Assembly (NCBI GenBank): GCA_032718475.1
Contig: JAUCBJ010001551.1
Span: 62,001-126,000 of the forward strand
DNA length: 64,000 nt
DNA from: Nemertoderma westbladi
Taxonomy: Eukaryota > Xenacoelomorpha > Nemertodermatida > Nemertodermatidae
Reading direction: 5' to 3'
The notes under the pieces: model-generated
What the model was told of the DNA's origin: nothing
Seen by the model: the letters and a program-made list of their open reading frames with translations, nothing else
Database searches by the model: none
Shown: positions 41,013 through 52,650 of the stretch, in pieces
Position numbering within the stretch: position 1 is the first letter of the stretch
How the letters are laid out: each line of letters opens with the position of its first letter
Made by a program: the position numbers and the translations under genes

Positions 41013-41830
41013 ATAGCGTGCTCTATTAAAGGCCTTGCAAACGTGCAGCCTTCAATATTTATGGAGGCTGGATTATAACCGCTAGCGTACTGCTTTACTG
41101 TGTGTGTGCAGGCATGGGGAGAGTTCTATAAATTTTCATTTGCCGCAATTTGGTCAATGGACGTAATTGAAGTCTCCTCGTTAAGGAAGATACTAGATTT
41201 TATGGTAGATAGTGTTTTAGGTAGGTTTGGCTAGTAATTTCAACACTGGTTCCGATATCCTACTTCCTTCTATAAATATTTTATAGTAGCTAGTTTTTAT
41301 TTCCATTTGTATAGAAAATGTTCCAGAACATGTTAGCTATTAATTTTTAAAAAAATTATGTTCTAGAATAAATATTTTTGTTTAGAAAAAAATCTGGATT
41401 TGATTTAAAACGCATGGAATTGTTATAAAACGTGTTTAAAATCAATAAAAAATATTGTGAAAAAATTTAATTGAAAAAAAAATTTTGAAATTTTTTGTTT
41501 ATTGATTTTAAACACGTTTTCGAACGATTCCATGCGTTTTAAATCGAATCCAGATTTTTTCTAAAAAATGTTCTAGAACAAAAAATATTTGTTCTAGAAC
41601 ATAATTTTTTAAAAATGAATAGCTAACATAGCTAACCATAAAATTTAGTATCTTGCTTAAAACGAGGAGGCTTCAATTACGTCCATTAACCAAATTGCAA
41701 CAAATGAAAATTTATAAAGCTCTCCCCATGCCTGCACAAACACAGTACAGCAGTACGCTGCCGGTTATAATCCAGCCTCCATAAATTATGAAGGCTGCAC
41801 GCTTACAAGGCCTTTAATAGAGTACACTAT
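41013..41830. mobile_element. Foldback (Mutator-like) MITE, 818 bp
   Basis: The whole element is an imperfect palindrome. It starts atagcgtgctctattaaagg and ends cctttaatagagtacactat, and the arms of about 400 bp pair across a short AT-rich loop near 41450-41490. A 10-bp direct duplication flanks it. Long TIRs with a 9-11-bp target duplication are the hallmark of Mutator-like elements; that family call is inference, since no transposase is encoded. Many small differences between the arms show it is not recent. Confidence 0.75.
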
Positions 41831-41922
41831 GGAAGCACCCTAGATATGGGAGGCCTTAGGCCACGGTCTAGCTGGCCTAAGCCTAAATCCGGCTATGTCC
41901 ATCTCCCGACTGCTGATGTGCA

Positions 41923-41943
41923 CCCCCCCCCCCCCCCCCCCCC
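41923..41943 (+). repeat. 21-base C run
   Basis: An uninterrupted C homopolymer in the MST intron, about 70 bases before the first unit of the 47-bp array. A 27-base G run lies in the next intron at 46288-46314. Confidence 0.95.
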
Positions 41944-41984
41944 TCCACATCCAGGATGTTATTTAACAACGAAGCCCCAGCGCT

Positions 41985-44900
41985 GCAGTTTGTTTTACTT
42001 TATTTGTTACTCAGGCCATCTTTATAATCCCCAGTTTGTATTACTTTATTTGTTACCCAGGCCATCTTTATGATCCCCAGTTTGTATTACTTTATTTGTT
42101 ACCCAGGCCATCTTTATAATCCCCAGTTTGTATTACTTTATTTGTTACCCAGGCCATCTTTATGATCCCCAGTTTGTATTACTTTATTTGTTACTCAGGC
42201 CATCTTTATGATCCCCAGTTTTTATTACTTTATTTGTTACCCAGGCCATCTTTATGATCCCTAGTTTGTATTACTTTATTTGTTACCCAGGCCATCTTTA
42301 TGATCCCCAGTTTGTATTACTTTATTTGTTACTCAGGCCATCTTTATGATCCCCAGTTTGTATTACTTTATTTTTACCCAGGCCATCTTTATGATCCCCA
42401 GTTTGTATTACTTTATTTGTTACTCAGGCCATCTTTATGATCCCCAGTTTGTATTACTTTATTTTTACCCAGGCCATCTTTATGATCCCCAGTTTGTATT
42501 ACTTTATTTGTTACTCAGGCCATCTTTATGATCCCCAGTTTGTATTACTTTATTTTTACCCAGGCCATCTTTATGATCCCCAGTTTGTATTACTTTATTT
42601 GTTACCCAGGCCATCTTTATGATCCCCAGTTTGTATTACTTTATTTGTTACTCAGGCCATCTTTATGATCCCCAGTTTGTATTACTTTATTTGTTACTCA
42701 GGCCATCTTTATGATCCCCAGTTTGTATTACTTTATTTGTTACCCAGGCCATCTTTATGATCCCCAGTTTGTATTACTTTATTTGTTACCCAGGCCATCT
42801 TTATGATCCCCAGTTTGTATTACTTTATTTGTTACTCAGGCCATCTTTATGATCCCCAGTTTGTATTACTTTATTTGTTACTCAGGCCATCTTTATGATC
42901 CCCAGTTTGTATTACTTTATTTGTTACCCAGGCCATCTTTATGATCCCCAGTTTGTATTACTTTATTTGTTACTCAGGCCATCTTTATGATCCCCAGTTT
43001 GTATTACTTTATTTGTTACCCAGGCCATTTTTATGATACCCAGTTTGTATTACTTTATTTTTACCCAGGCCATCTTTATGATCCCCAGTTTGTATTACTT
43101 TATTTGTTACCCAGGCCATCTTTATGATCCCCAGTTTGTATTACTTTATTTGTTACTCAGGCCATCTTTATGATCCCCAGTTTGTATTACTTTATTTGTT
43201 ACCCAGGCCATCTTTATGATCCCCAGTTTGTATTACTTTATTTGTTACCCAGGCCATCTTTATGATCCCCAGTTTGTATTACTTTATTTGTTACCCAGGC
43301 CATCTTTATGATCCCCAGTTTGTATTACTTTATTTGTTACTCAGGCCATCTTTATGATCCCCAGTTTGTATTACTTTATTTGTTACTCAGGCCATCTTTA
43401 TGATCCCCAGTTTGTATTACTTTATTTGTTACCCAGGCCATCTTTATGATCCCCAGTTTGTATTACTTTATTTGTTACTCAGGCCATCTTTATGATCCCC
43501 AGTTTGTATTACTTTATTTGTTACTCAGGCCATCTTTATGATCCCCAGTTTGTATTACTTTATTTGTTACTCAGGCCATCTTTATGATCCCCAGTTTGTA
43601 TTACTTTATTTGTTACCCAGGCCATCTTTATGATCCCCAGTTTGTATTACTTTATTTGTTACTCAGGCCATCTTTATGATCCCCAGTTTGTATTACTTTA
43701 TTTGTTACCCAGGCCATTTTTATGATCCCCAGTTTGTATTACTTTATTTTTACCCAGGCCATCTTTATGATCCCCAGTTTGTATTACTTTATTTGTTACC
43801 CAGGCCATCTTTATGATCCCCAGTTTGTATTACTTTATTTGTTACCCAGGCCATCTTTATGATCCCCAGTTTGTATTACTTTATTTGTTACCCAGGCCAT
43901 CTTTATGATCCCCAGTTTGTATTACTTTATTTGTTACCCAGGCTATCTTTATTATCCCCAGTTTGTATTACTTTATTTGTTACCCAGGCCATCTTTATGA
44001 TCCCCAGTTTGTATTACTTTATTTGTTACCCAGGCCATCTTTATGATCCCCAGTTTGTATTACTTTATTTGTTACCCAGGCCATCTTTATGATCCCCAGT
44101 TTGTATTACTTTATTTGTTACCCAGGCCATCTTTATGATCCCCAGTTTGTATTACTTTATTTGTTACCCAGGCCATCTTTATGATCCCCAGTTTGTATTA
44201 CTTTATTTATTACTCAGGCCATCTTTATGATCCCCAGTTTGTATTACTTTATTTGTTACCCAGGCCATCTTTATGATCCCCAGTTTGTATTACTTTATTT
44301 GTTACTCAGGCCATCTTTATGATCCCCAGTTTGTATTATATTTTATTGGTTACCCAGGCCATCTTTATGATCCCCAGTTTGTATTACTTTATTTGTTACC
44401 CAGGCAGGCCATCTTTATGATCCCCAGTTTGTATTACTTTATTTGTTACCCAGGCAGGCCGGCCATCTTTATGATCCCCAGTTTGTATTACTTTATTTGT
44501 TACCCAGGCCATCTTTATGATCCCCAGTTTGTATTACTTTATTTGTTACCCAGGCCATCTTTATGATCCCCAGTTTGTATTACTTTATTTGTTACCCAGG
44601 CCATCTTTATGATCCCCAGTTTGTATTACTTTATTTGATACCCAGGCCATCTTTATGATCCCCAGTTTGTATTACTTTATTTGTTACCCAGGCCATCTTT
44701 ATGATCCCTAGTTTGTATTACTTTATTTGTTACCCAGGCCATCTTTATGATCCCCAGTTTGTATTACTTTATTTGTTACCCAGGCCATCTTTATGATCCC
44801 TAGTTTGTATTACTTTATTTGTTACTCAGGCCATCTTTATGATCCCCAGTTTGTATTACTTTATTTGTTACCCAGGCCATCTTTATGATCCCTAGTTTGT

Positions 44901-46071
44901 ATTACTTTATTTGTTACTCAGGCCATCTTTATGATCCCCAGTTTGTATTACTTTATTTGTTACCCAGGCCATCTTTATGATCCCCAGTTTGTATTACTTT
45001 ATTTGTTACTCAGGCCATCCGTATGATCCCCAGTTTGTATTACTTTATTTGTTACCCAGGCCATCTTTATGATCCCCAGTTTGTATTACTTTATTTGTTA
45101 CCCAGGCCATCTTTATGATCCCCAGTTTGTATTACTTTATTTGTTACCCAGGCCATCTTTATGATCCCCAGTTTGTATTACTTTATTTGTTACCCAGGCC
45201 ATCTTTATGATCCCCAGTTTGTATTACTTTATTTGTTACCCAGGCCATCTTTATCATCCCCAGTTTGTATTACTTTATATGTTACCCAGGCCATCTTTAT
45301 GATCCCCAGTTTGTATTACTTTATTTGTTACCCAGGCCATCTTTATTATCCCCAGTTTGTATTACTTTGTTTGTTACCCAGGCCATCTTTATGATCCCCA
45401 GTTTGTATTACTTTATTTGTTACCCAGGCCATCTTTATGATCCCCAGTTTGTATTACTTTATTTGTTACCCAGGCCATCTTTATGATCCCCAGTTTGTAT
45501 TACTTTATTTGTTACCCAGGCCATCTTTATGATCCCCAGTTTGTATTACTTTATTTGTTACTCAGGCCATCTTTATGATCCCCAGTTTGTATTGCTTTAT
45601 TTGTTACTCAGGCCATCCGTATGATCCCCAGTTTGTATTACTTTATTTGTTACCCAGGCCATCTTTATGATCCCCAGTTTGTATTACTTTATTTGTTACT
45701 CAGGCCATCTTTATGATCCCCAGTTTGTATTGCTTTATTTGTTACTCAGGCCATCCGTATGATCCCCAGTTTGTATTACTTCATTTGTTACCCAGGCCAT
45801 CTTTATGATCCCCAGTTTGTATTGCTTTATTTGTTACTCAGGCCATCCGTATGATCCCCAGTTTGTATTACTTTATTTGTTACCCAGGCCATCTTTATGA
45901 TCCCCAGTTTGTATTACTTTATTTGTTACCCAGGCCATCTTTATGATCCCCAGTTTGTATTACTTTATTTGTTACTCAGGCCTTCTTTATGATCCCCAGT
46001 TTGTATTACTTTATTTATTACCCAGGCCATCTTTATGATCCCCAGTTTGTATTAATTTATTTGTTACTCAG
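41985..46071 (+). repeat. 47-bp minisatellite carrying the 3' splice site of exon e (about 87 copies)
   Basis: Each unit runs tttgtattactttatttgtt, then acccag or actcag, then gccatctttatgatccccag. The last 20 bases of the unit are the first coding bases of the MST exon at 46072, and the part before them is its pyrimidine-rich acceptor. Copies run from the first acceptor at 42014 to the true one at 46071, with a few indels (for example near 44335 and 44400-44460) and atccgtatg variants in the last kilobase. Nearly every copy keeps the AG. Confidence 0.97.
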
Positions 46072-46209
46072 GCCATCTTTATGATCCCCAGTAAACCTCC
46101 ACCTGTGTTAACTGATCGCGACAAATGGTCAAATGAGTTTAACGATTTCTTATCGAAATGTTTGGTAAAAGACCAAGACGATCGAAGTACAGCTACAATG
46201 CTGTTACAG
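46072..46209 (+). CDS. STK3/4: MST1/2 exon e: kinase C-lobe
   Basis: Encodes 46 residues: AIFMIPSKPPPVLTDRDKWS and on through FLSKCLVKDQDDRSTATMLLQ, matching the C-lobe of STK3/4. The true acceptor is the last of the tandem copies (ends 46071); the donor is gtattt at 46210. Using the next acceptor upstream puts TAA in frame right after CCCCAG, so only the most downstream copy gives kinase. Confidence 0.95.
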
Positions 46210-47091
46210 GTATTTTCTGTTATTCATATCGATATATCGGGTTTTGTACAATAATATTTATATGTCCTGGAATTAAGGGGGGAGGATGGGGGGGGGGGGG
46301 GGGGGGGGGGGGGGTAGCGGACTGGTTAGCTGGTCTATACCCCCTTCCTCGTAATATTTTCAAAAATTTTGTTTTTTGTTTCATCTAGAGCAGAATTTCA
46401 CGAGGATCTCAAATCTGAAAACTATTTAGCGAGATATCCTGTAGTTCTCGTGGTGTCGCTATTTTTCCATACGATGTTCTGTCCGTCAAATTGTACGACA
46501 TACAGACCAACGACAAACAGACTAGATGCCGGCAAACATTATAACTGACATCGGAAATGAAATCAACGACCCCGAAAAAACCCCGTATTGAAAAGTTTAA
46601 CTCAGTGGTTTAACTGTATTTAACGCTCTTCCTTCGTGCCGGCAGTGATTAACCAACCAGACCCCAGGCAGCCAGTTTTGTGCGGGAATGTTTAAAATAA
46701 TATCAGAATGACATTTTTCAAATTACTATTCCTCCGTTATTTTTAACAGATTTTCTTTACTTTAGGCTCTTGTTCTTCCGAAAGTGTTTCGGTAGATCTT
46801 ATGGAATTTTGATAAATATTTTTACATTTTGTTTAATTACCCGATTTTAATTAAAATTAAGTTAAAATCGTTATAATTAATTAATTAAATTTAAAATGGC
46901 TATTTGGAGATTCTATATAACTTTCGTATATTCGATGGCGCAGAGCCAAAAAGCTGGTTCAATAAATTAGGGGAACGATTGGGGGAGTAGTAGAGGGGGT
47001 AGCAATAACTTTCAAATTATTGTCTAGAGGCTATTTGGCCTTCCATGCAGCTGGTTGACATTGATAAAATATCCATATTTATTCTTCACAG
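46210..47091. other. MST intron e/f
   Basis: 882 bp without a tandem array. It contains a 27-base G run at 46288-46314 and a stretch near 46490-46620 (gacatacagaccaacgacaa, ctgacatcggaaatgaaatc) that resembles one at about 54110-54330, suggesting an old dispersed repeat. Confidence 0.6.
46288..46314 (+). repeat. 27-base G run
   Basis: A G homopolymer about 80 bases downstream of the exon e donor. With the C run at 41923-41943 it flanks the 47-bp array plus exon e in the primary transcript. Confidence 0.95.
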
Positions 47092-47196
47092 CATCCATTC
47101 GTTCGGAATGCCAAATCACCCACCCAGTCATTGACGGCAATGCTAAATGAAGCTCGACTCGTTAAAGAAACATTATCTAACCAATCAGACGAATCG
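47092..47196 (+). CDS. STK3/4: MST1/2 exon f: end of kinase domain and start of linker
   Basis: Encodes 35 residues, HPFVRNAKSPTQSLTAMLNE and on to ETLSNQSDES, the end of the C-lobe and the start of the regulatory linker. Acceptor attcttcacag; donor gtgagt at 47197, the first of 20 tandem donor copies. Phase 0 to the next exon. Confidence 0.93.
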
Positions 47197-47995
47197 GTGA
47201 GTATAAAGAAGCATTATCTAACCAATCAGACGAATCGGTGAGTATAAAGAAATATTATCTAACCAATCAGACGAAATCGGTGAGTATAAAGAAATATTAT
47301 CTAACCAATCAGACGAATCGATGAGTTTAAATAAATATTATCTAACCAATCAGACGAATCGGTGAGTATAAAGAAATATTATGTAACCAATCAGATGAAT
47401 CAGTGAGTTTAAATAAATATTATCTAACCAATCAGACGAATCGGTGAGTATAAAGAAATATTATCTAACCAATCAGATGAATCGGTGAGTTTAAATAAAT
47501 ATAATCTAACCAATCAGATGAATCGGTGAGTTTAACGAAACATTATCTAACCAATCAGACGAATCGATGAGTTTAAATAAATATTATCTAACCAATCAGA
47601 TGAATCGGTGAGTTTAACGAAACATTATCTAACCAATCAGACGAATCGATGAGTTTAAATAAATATTATCTAACCAATCAGACGAATCGGTGAGTATAAA
47701 GAAATATTATGTAACCAATCAGATGAATCAGTGAGTTTAAATAAATATTATCTAACCAATCAGACGAATCGGTGAGTATAAAGAAATATTATCTAACCAA
47801 TCAGATGAATCGGTGAGTTTAAATAAATATAATCTAACCAATCAGATGAATCGGTGAGTTTAACGAAACATTATCTAACCAATCAGACGAATCGATGAGT
47901 TTAAATAAATATTATCTAACCAATCAGATGAATCGGTGAGTTTAACGAAACATTATCTAACCAATCAGACGAATCGGTGGGTATTAAGAAATATT
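47161..47995 (+). repeat. 41-bp minisatellite carrying the 5' splice site of exon f (20 donor copies)
   Basis: The unit joins the last coding bases of exon f (attatctaaccaatcagacg, then aatcg) to gtgagt and about nine intron bases. The first copy is the real exon end at 47196. Twenty donors follow at a 41-bp spacing to 47977, where the site becomes gtgggt. Variants: agatgaatc, gtttaacg and gtttaaataa. Confidence 0.97.
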
Positions 47996-48097
47996 ATCTC
48001 ACGTCTGAGGACTCGATATGAGGCTATGACTGTAAAGTCTGTGAATATTTATTTATTCATTGTACATTATACTTTATGTGTAACCGACTCATTTATT

Positions 48098-48335
48098 TCA
48101 TGAATGTATGGTGTTGATGGTGTATGGTGTATGAGTGTATGGTGTATGAGTGTATGGTGTATGAGTGTATGGTGTATGAGTGTATGGTGTTGAGTGTATG
48201 GTGTATGGTGTATGGTGTATGAGTGTATGGTGTATGAGTGTATGAGTGTATGGTGTGGTGTATGGTGTTGATGGTGTATGAGTGTATGGTGTGGTGTATG
48301 GTGTTGATGGTGTATGAGTGTATGGTGTTGATTAA
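48098..48335. repeat. Short tandem repeat (gtgtatgagtgtatg type)
   Basis: Interleaved gtgtatg and agtgtatg units with occasional gttgatg, in the MST intron f/g (47197-48368). It ends 33 bases before the acceptor of exon g. Confidence 0.9.
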
Positions 48336-48368
48336 TACAAACATATTCTATGTTGTTATTATTTTTAG

Positions 48369-48510
48369 GACGACGAACCTGATGGAACAATGCGACCATC
48401 TAATCCTGACAATGATGAAGTTGATGGTCCTGAAGACGACGACATTGCTAGCGATCTGGGTACTATGGTTATTAACAGTGACGATGAAGAAGATGAGTCT
48501 ACAATGAAAC
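48369..48510 (+). CDS. STK3/4: MST1/2 exon g: acidic linker
   Basis: Encodes 47 residues plus one base: an aspartate-rich stretch and then LGTMVINSDDEEDESTMK, which matches the STK3/4 linker motif LGTMVIN..DEEEEGTMK closely. In this family the linker contains the caspase site and threonine-methionine motifs that recruit MOB1 once phosphorylated; GTM and STM motifs are visible here. Acceptor ttatttttag, donor gtcagt. Confidence 0.93.
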
Positions 48511-48699
48511 GTCAGTTTATCTGGTTTACTTTACTTTACTTTAATACTTTATTTTCTGGGCTTTGTACCAAATAATGCAGCACCTGATTTATTTACTTCT
48601 CTTTAATACTTTATTTTATGTACCAAGTAATTATTCAGCACCTGATTTATTTACTTCCTGGTATATATCTAATATACAACTACTACCAAAATAAATGAA

Positions 48700-51215
48700 T
48701 AAAGGCATAAAGAATAAATGCATAAAACACATTCTGAATGCTTTCTGCCTATCGTGCCAACTGCACGACCACAGAAGCCATGTTGGATCAAGGCATCGGA
48801 ATATCAACTCTCCGGGTATAGGTCTTATACAGACCAGCTGCTACGGGAAATCCCTTTGCCGTTCGAGTCTGTGTCGTGTCAGGATGTTCATTGTACTAAC
48901 GAGGGTCACATCGCGGATTTGACTGAGTATTATACCCGTATACAGTCGTTGCTCCTACGTTGTATTCCTTGTACAAAGAGTATCGACTGATGATTCTCAT
49001 AATGTTCCCGGATGGAATGATGAAGTTGAACATTTGCATCGAATAGCGCGAATCCTTCCTCGACGGGCGGTCAAGTGGAAGTCCTCGGGAAGGTCTCCCG
49101 TCTCGCTTAATGTCAACAACACGGGTACAATTTAAACGCCGACTCCGGTCAATAAAGCGCAACTCCGATAAGATAAAATCTGATCGTATCGCAAAAGATT
49201 TGTACGATAAATACTGTTACTGTTATAAATTTTGGTCCAAGGTACGGCGTTTAAATAAGCAACAGGTACCACTTCCCCCAACCGTGAATGCTGTACTAAT
49301 AATGAATATAATGAGTACTGAATACTACGAAGGTATCTTTAATATGTTCCCTCGAGAAACCGAGTCTGAATCTCCTAAACCGACTTACAAGGACGCGTTT
49401 AAGGATATCAAATATGGGGCCGATATGATAATCAAAGCTTCCAAGATAACTGATTCAATCACGAAATTGAGTGCAATAAGGCGGTGGGACCGGATAACTT
49501 AACAGCTGCACATATTAAGTTTGCCAGTAGCCGCATAGTCACGTGTTTATCTTTGTTATTTAGTGCTTGTAATGTACACGGTGTCCTCCCTAATAACCTT
49601 ATACCGGTCATAACCCGGATAATTAAGGACCAATGCGGTGACATAAAGGACAAGTCTAATTATAGGCCCATATCTATGAGTAATATAATTTGTAAGGTCC
49701 TCGAGCACTTATTTTTATCACGAGTCGAGTCTTCCTTGAACACAACTGATAATCAATTTGGTTTCAAGAAAGGCTCTGGTACAGAACTGTGTGTGTACAC
49801 TATAAGGAAATTATTAACTACTGTATTACCTACAACACGGTAATAATGTTTACGTTTATTTTCTGGATGCTTCAAAGGCTTTCGATTGTGTACAAGTACA
49901 ACATTCATTATTATTTAAGAAAATTAATTAAGACTAATGTGCCGTTTTTTATTATTCGTATTTTGTCATACATGTATTGCAATCAGTACATGTATGTTAA
50001 ATGGGATGTGGGATGGGCAATTGACATGCCTTACGTTGTTTTAACTGTTCCAACAGTGTCAAACAGGGAAGTCATTTGTCACCGATTTTATTCAACTATT
50101 TCATAATTATTATTATTATTAACATACACGAGCCGAGGCTCGGTACAGCGTACGTACAACAACAAAAGAAAAACACAAAAAAAGAAGAAGCACAATAATG
50201 GCCATGGACACTAAAACTAAAAGTATTAAATTGAATACAAACAGAAGAAAGTCATATAGTAACGAAAGGAGTAACCAGTTCTAAGCACTTGACACGTAGT
50301 CATAATATAAACATTTTATTTCATCCTAACTGAATAAATTAAGTCTTGAACTAACAGACTCTGAATTAGGTTGTATTTTGAATGGCTCGGTAATAAATCT
50401 GATTTATGCCGATGACATTTGCCTAATTTCAATAAATCCGTGTTCCTTACAGTCTATGATTAATATTAATATATGATATGTGTTGACTTTGTTGCTAATA
50501 ATATGGCATTCAATGCTATAAAACAGAGTGTATGTTTTTCCAGAGTAAATTGCGTAACCGTGTAATTATGGCACCTACCTTAAACTTGGACGTTAAAAGT
50601 TTATCTTTTGTAAGCACTTTTAAGTACTTGGGCCATAAGATTTCCTCTGACTTCTCTGATGATATTGACTTACAGAATCAAACGCGATTATTTTACTGTA
50701 GGCCAATTGATTAATTAGGCAGTTCAGTAACTGTTCTATCAATGTTAAGAAAGTGCTATTTACCTCTTACTGCTCAACAATTTATTGCTGTTCACTTTGG
50801 TCCGACTTATATTTTCTACAATCGAATTTTAATAAATTACACGTAGCGATTAATAAATGCGTTAGATCACTGTTTCATATTAAAGTATATAATAGGGACA
50901 CTGATGAAATTACTAAGTACAAGTCAAATGTTGGTTAATTTAAATATTCGTTCCCTTAAGGGAATTTTTAGACTACCCTATCCCTTTTTAGCTTGCATAA
51001 TCGTATAAATTTGTCTTCGAGCTCTATCTTAATTTGTGTCCGAAATACTTGTTGTGCGAAATCAACTATGTACCATACTTTTAAACGATGGTGCCGATAA
51101 CTATTTTTGAGTATATTTTATTAATGTTTTTATTTTATTTTATTGTAATTTGTGCCATTAATTTTAGATATGACCATGTTTTGGTTGAAATAAATAAATA
51201 AATAAATAAAAATAA
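48700..51215 (+). mobile_element. Decayed non-LTR retrotransposon in MST intron g/h
   Basis: Shifting frames encode a reverse transcriptase: DKSNYRPISMSNIICKVLEH near 49650, LDASKAFDCVQVQHS near 49863-49910, GSHLSPILFNYF near 50065-50100 and LIYADDICLI near 50400-50430, with many stops and shifts. The 3' end is an aaat microsatellite tail at about 51188-51215. The 5' edge is uncertain. It is oriented like the host gene and interrupted by the 212-bp insertion below. It looks old and inactive, and is a different lineage from the LINE at 4441. Confidence 0.85.
50097..50324 (-). mobile_element. Short 5'-truncated retroelement nested in the dead LINE
   Basis: A 212-bp insertion (50105-50316) splits the reverse transcriptase frame between SHLSPILFNYF and the YADD box. 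The 8-bp duplication tatttcat flanks it at 50097-50104 and 50317-50324. Its plus-strand left edge is aattattattattatt, which on the minus strand is an aat-type tail, so the element lies on the minus strand. It is a SINE or a truncated LINE 3' end. Confidence 0.7.
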
Positions 51216-51301
51216 AATTAACAGTGAAATATACACCGATGTTGTGATGACCACCAACTTTATTTTAACATCATTATACATCTTTATAATATTTCTTGTA
51301 G

Positions 51302-51400
51302 GTTATGACACACAAGATGCCGATTCATCTCCTGGTGTGGCTCCTTATATGGAACAATTTGGGGATAATGCCGATACTCTAACTTCTAAAAATAGTTCAG
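51302..51400 (+). CDS. STK3/4: MST1/2 exon h: linker
   Basis: Encodes the linker stretch from YDTQDADSSPGVAPYMEQFG to LTSKNSSG; the first two bases complete an arginine from exon g and the last base starts the next glycine. Acceptor atttcttgtag, donor gtttatt. It is less conserved than the neighbours; the call rests on phase, splice sites and the following exons. Confidence 0.82.
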
Positions 51401-51566
51401 GTTTATTATACACACTAGCTATTTAGACATATATGCCTACTGTCACACTCACTCACATTCAATCACACTCACACTACAGCAGTTATTAATTTTCCCTTTC
51501 AATTAGTCGTTGATCGGTTGAAAAATATGTGTGTATTAATTTTATAGTTATGTACCGTACGTGTCT

Positions 51567-51583
51567 ATCTATCTATCTATCTT
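51567..51583. repeat. tatc microsatellite
   Basis: Four tandem ctat units in the MST intron h/i, just upstream of the 55-bp array. Confidence 0.8.
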
Positions 51584-51589
51584 TATGGT

Positions 51590-52650
51590 ATATTATTACT
51601 TTTGGTTTTTATTTAGGTGACAGTGGTACAGTTGTTGTAATGGTATATTATTAGTTTTGGTTTTTATTTAGGTGACAGTGGTACACAGTTGTCATGGTAT
51701 ATTATTACTTTTGGTTTTTAAATAGGTGACAGTGGTACAGTTGTTCTAATGGTATATTATTAGTTTTGGTTTTTATTTAGGTGACAGTGGTACAGTTGTT
51801 GTAATGGTATATTATTACTTTTGGTTTTTATTTAGGTGACAGTGGTACAGTTGTTGTAATGGTATATTATTACTTTTGGTTTTTATTTAGGTGACAGTGG
51901 TACAGTTGTTGTAATGGTATATTATTACTTTTGGCTTTTATTTAGGTGACAGTGGTACAGTTGTTGTAATGGTATATTATTAGTTTTGGTTTTTATTTAG
52001 GTGACAGTGGTACACAGTTGTCATGGTATATTATTACTTTTGGTTTTTATTTAGGTGACAGTGGTACAGTTGTTGTAATGGTATATTATTACTTTTGGTT
52101 TTTAAATAGGTGACAGTGGTACAGTTGTTGTAATGGTATATTATTACTTTTGGTTTTTATTTAGGTGACAGTGGTACAGTTGTTGTAATGGTATATTATT
52201 ACTTTTGGTTTTTATTTAGGTGACAGTGGTACAGTTGTTGTAATGGTATATTATTACTTTTGGTTTTTATTTAGGTGACAGTGGTACAGTTGTAATGGTA
52301 TATTATTACTTTTGGTTTTTATTTAGGTGACAGTGGTACAGTTGTTGTAATGGTATATTATTAGTTTTGGTTTTTATTTAGGTGACAGTGGTACATTTGT
52401 TGTAATGGTATATTATTACTTTTGGTTTTTATTTAGGTGACAGTGGTACAGTTGTAATGGTATATTATTACTTTTGGTTTTTATTTAGGTGACAGTGGTA
52501 CAGTTGTTGTAATGGTATATTATTACTTTTGGTTTTTATTTAGGTGACAGTGGTACAGTTGTTGTAATGGTATATTATTACTTTTGGTTTTTATTTAGGT
52601 GACAGTGGTACAGTTGTAATGGTATATTATTACTTTTGGTTTTTATTTAG
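51590..52650 (+). repeat. 55-bp minisatellite carrying the 3' splice site of exon i (20 acceptor copies)
   Basis: Each unit is ggtatattattacttttggt, then ttttatttag, then the exon start gtgacagtggtacagttgtt and gtaat. Acceptors start at 51616 and repeat to the true one at 52650; three units are shortened by about 3 bases. Every copy keeps the AG and the exon bases. Reading on from an upstream copy gives TTT AGG TGA, a stop at the next copy. Confidence 0.97.

Noticed and set aside
41846-46071. Short frames encoding MIPSLYYFICY-type repeats
   Set aside because: They are the 47-bp array read in other frames, not genes.
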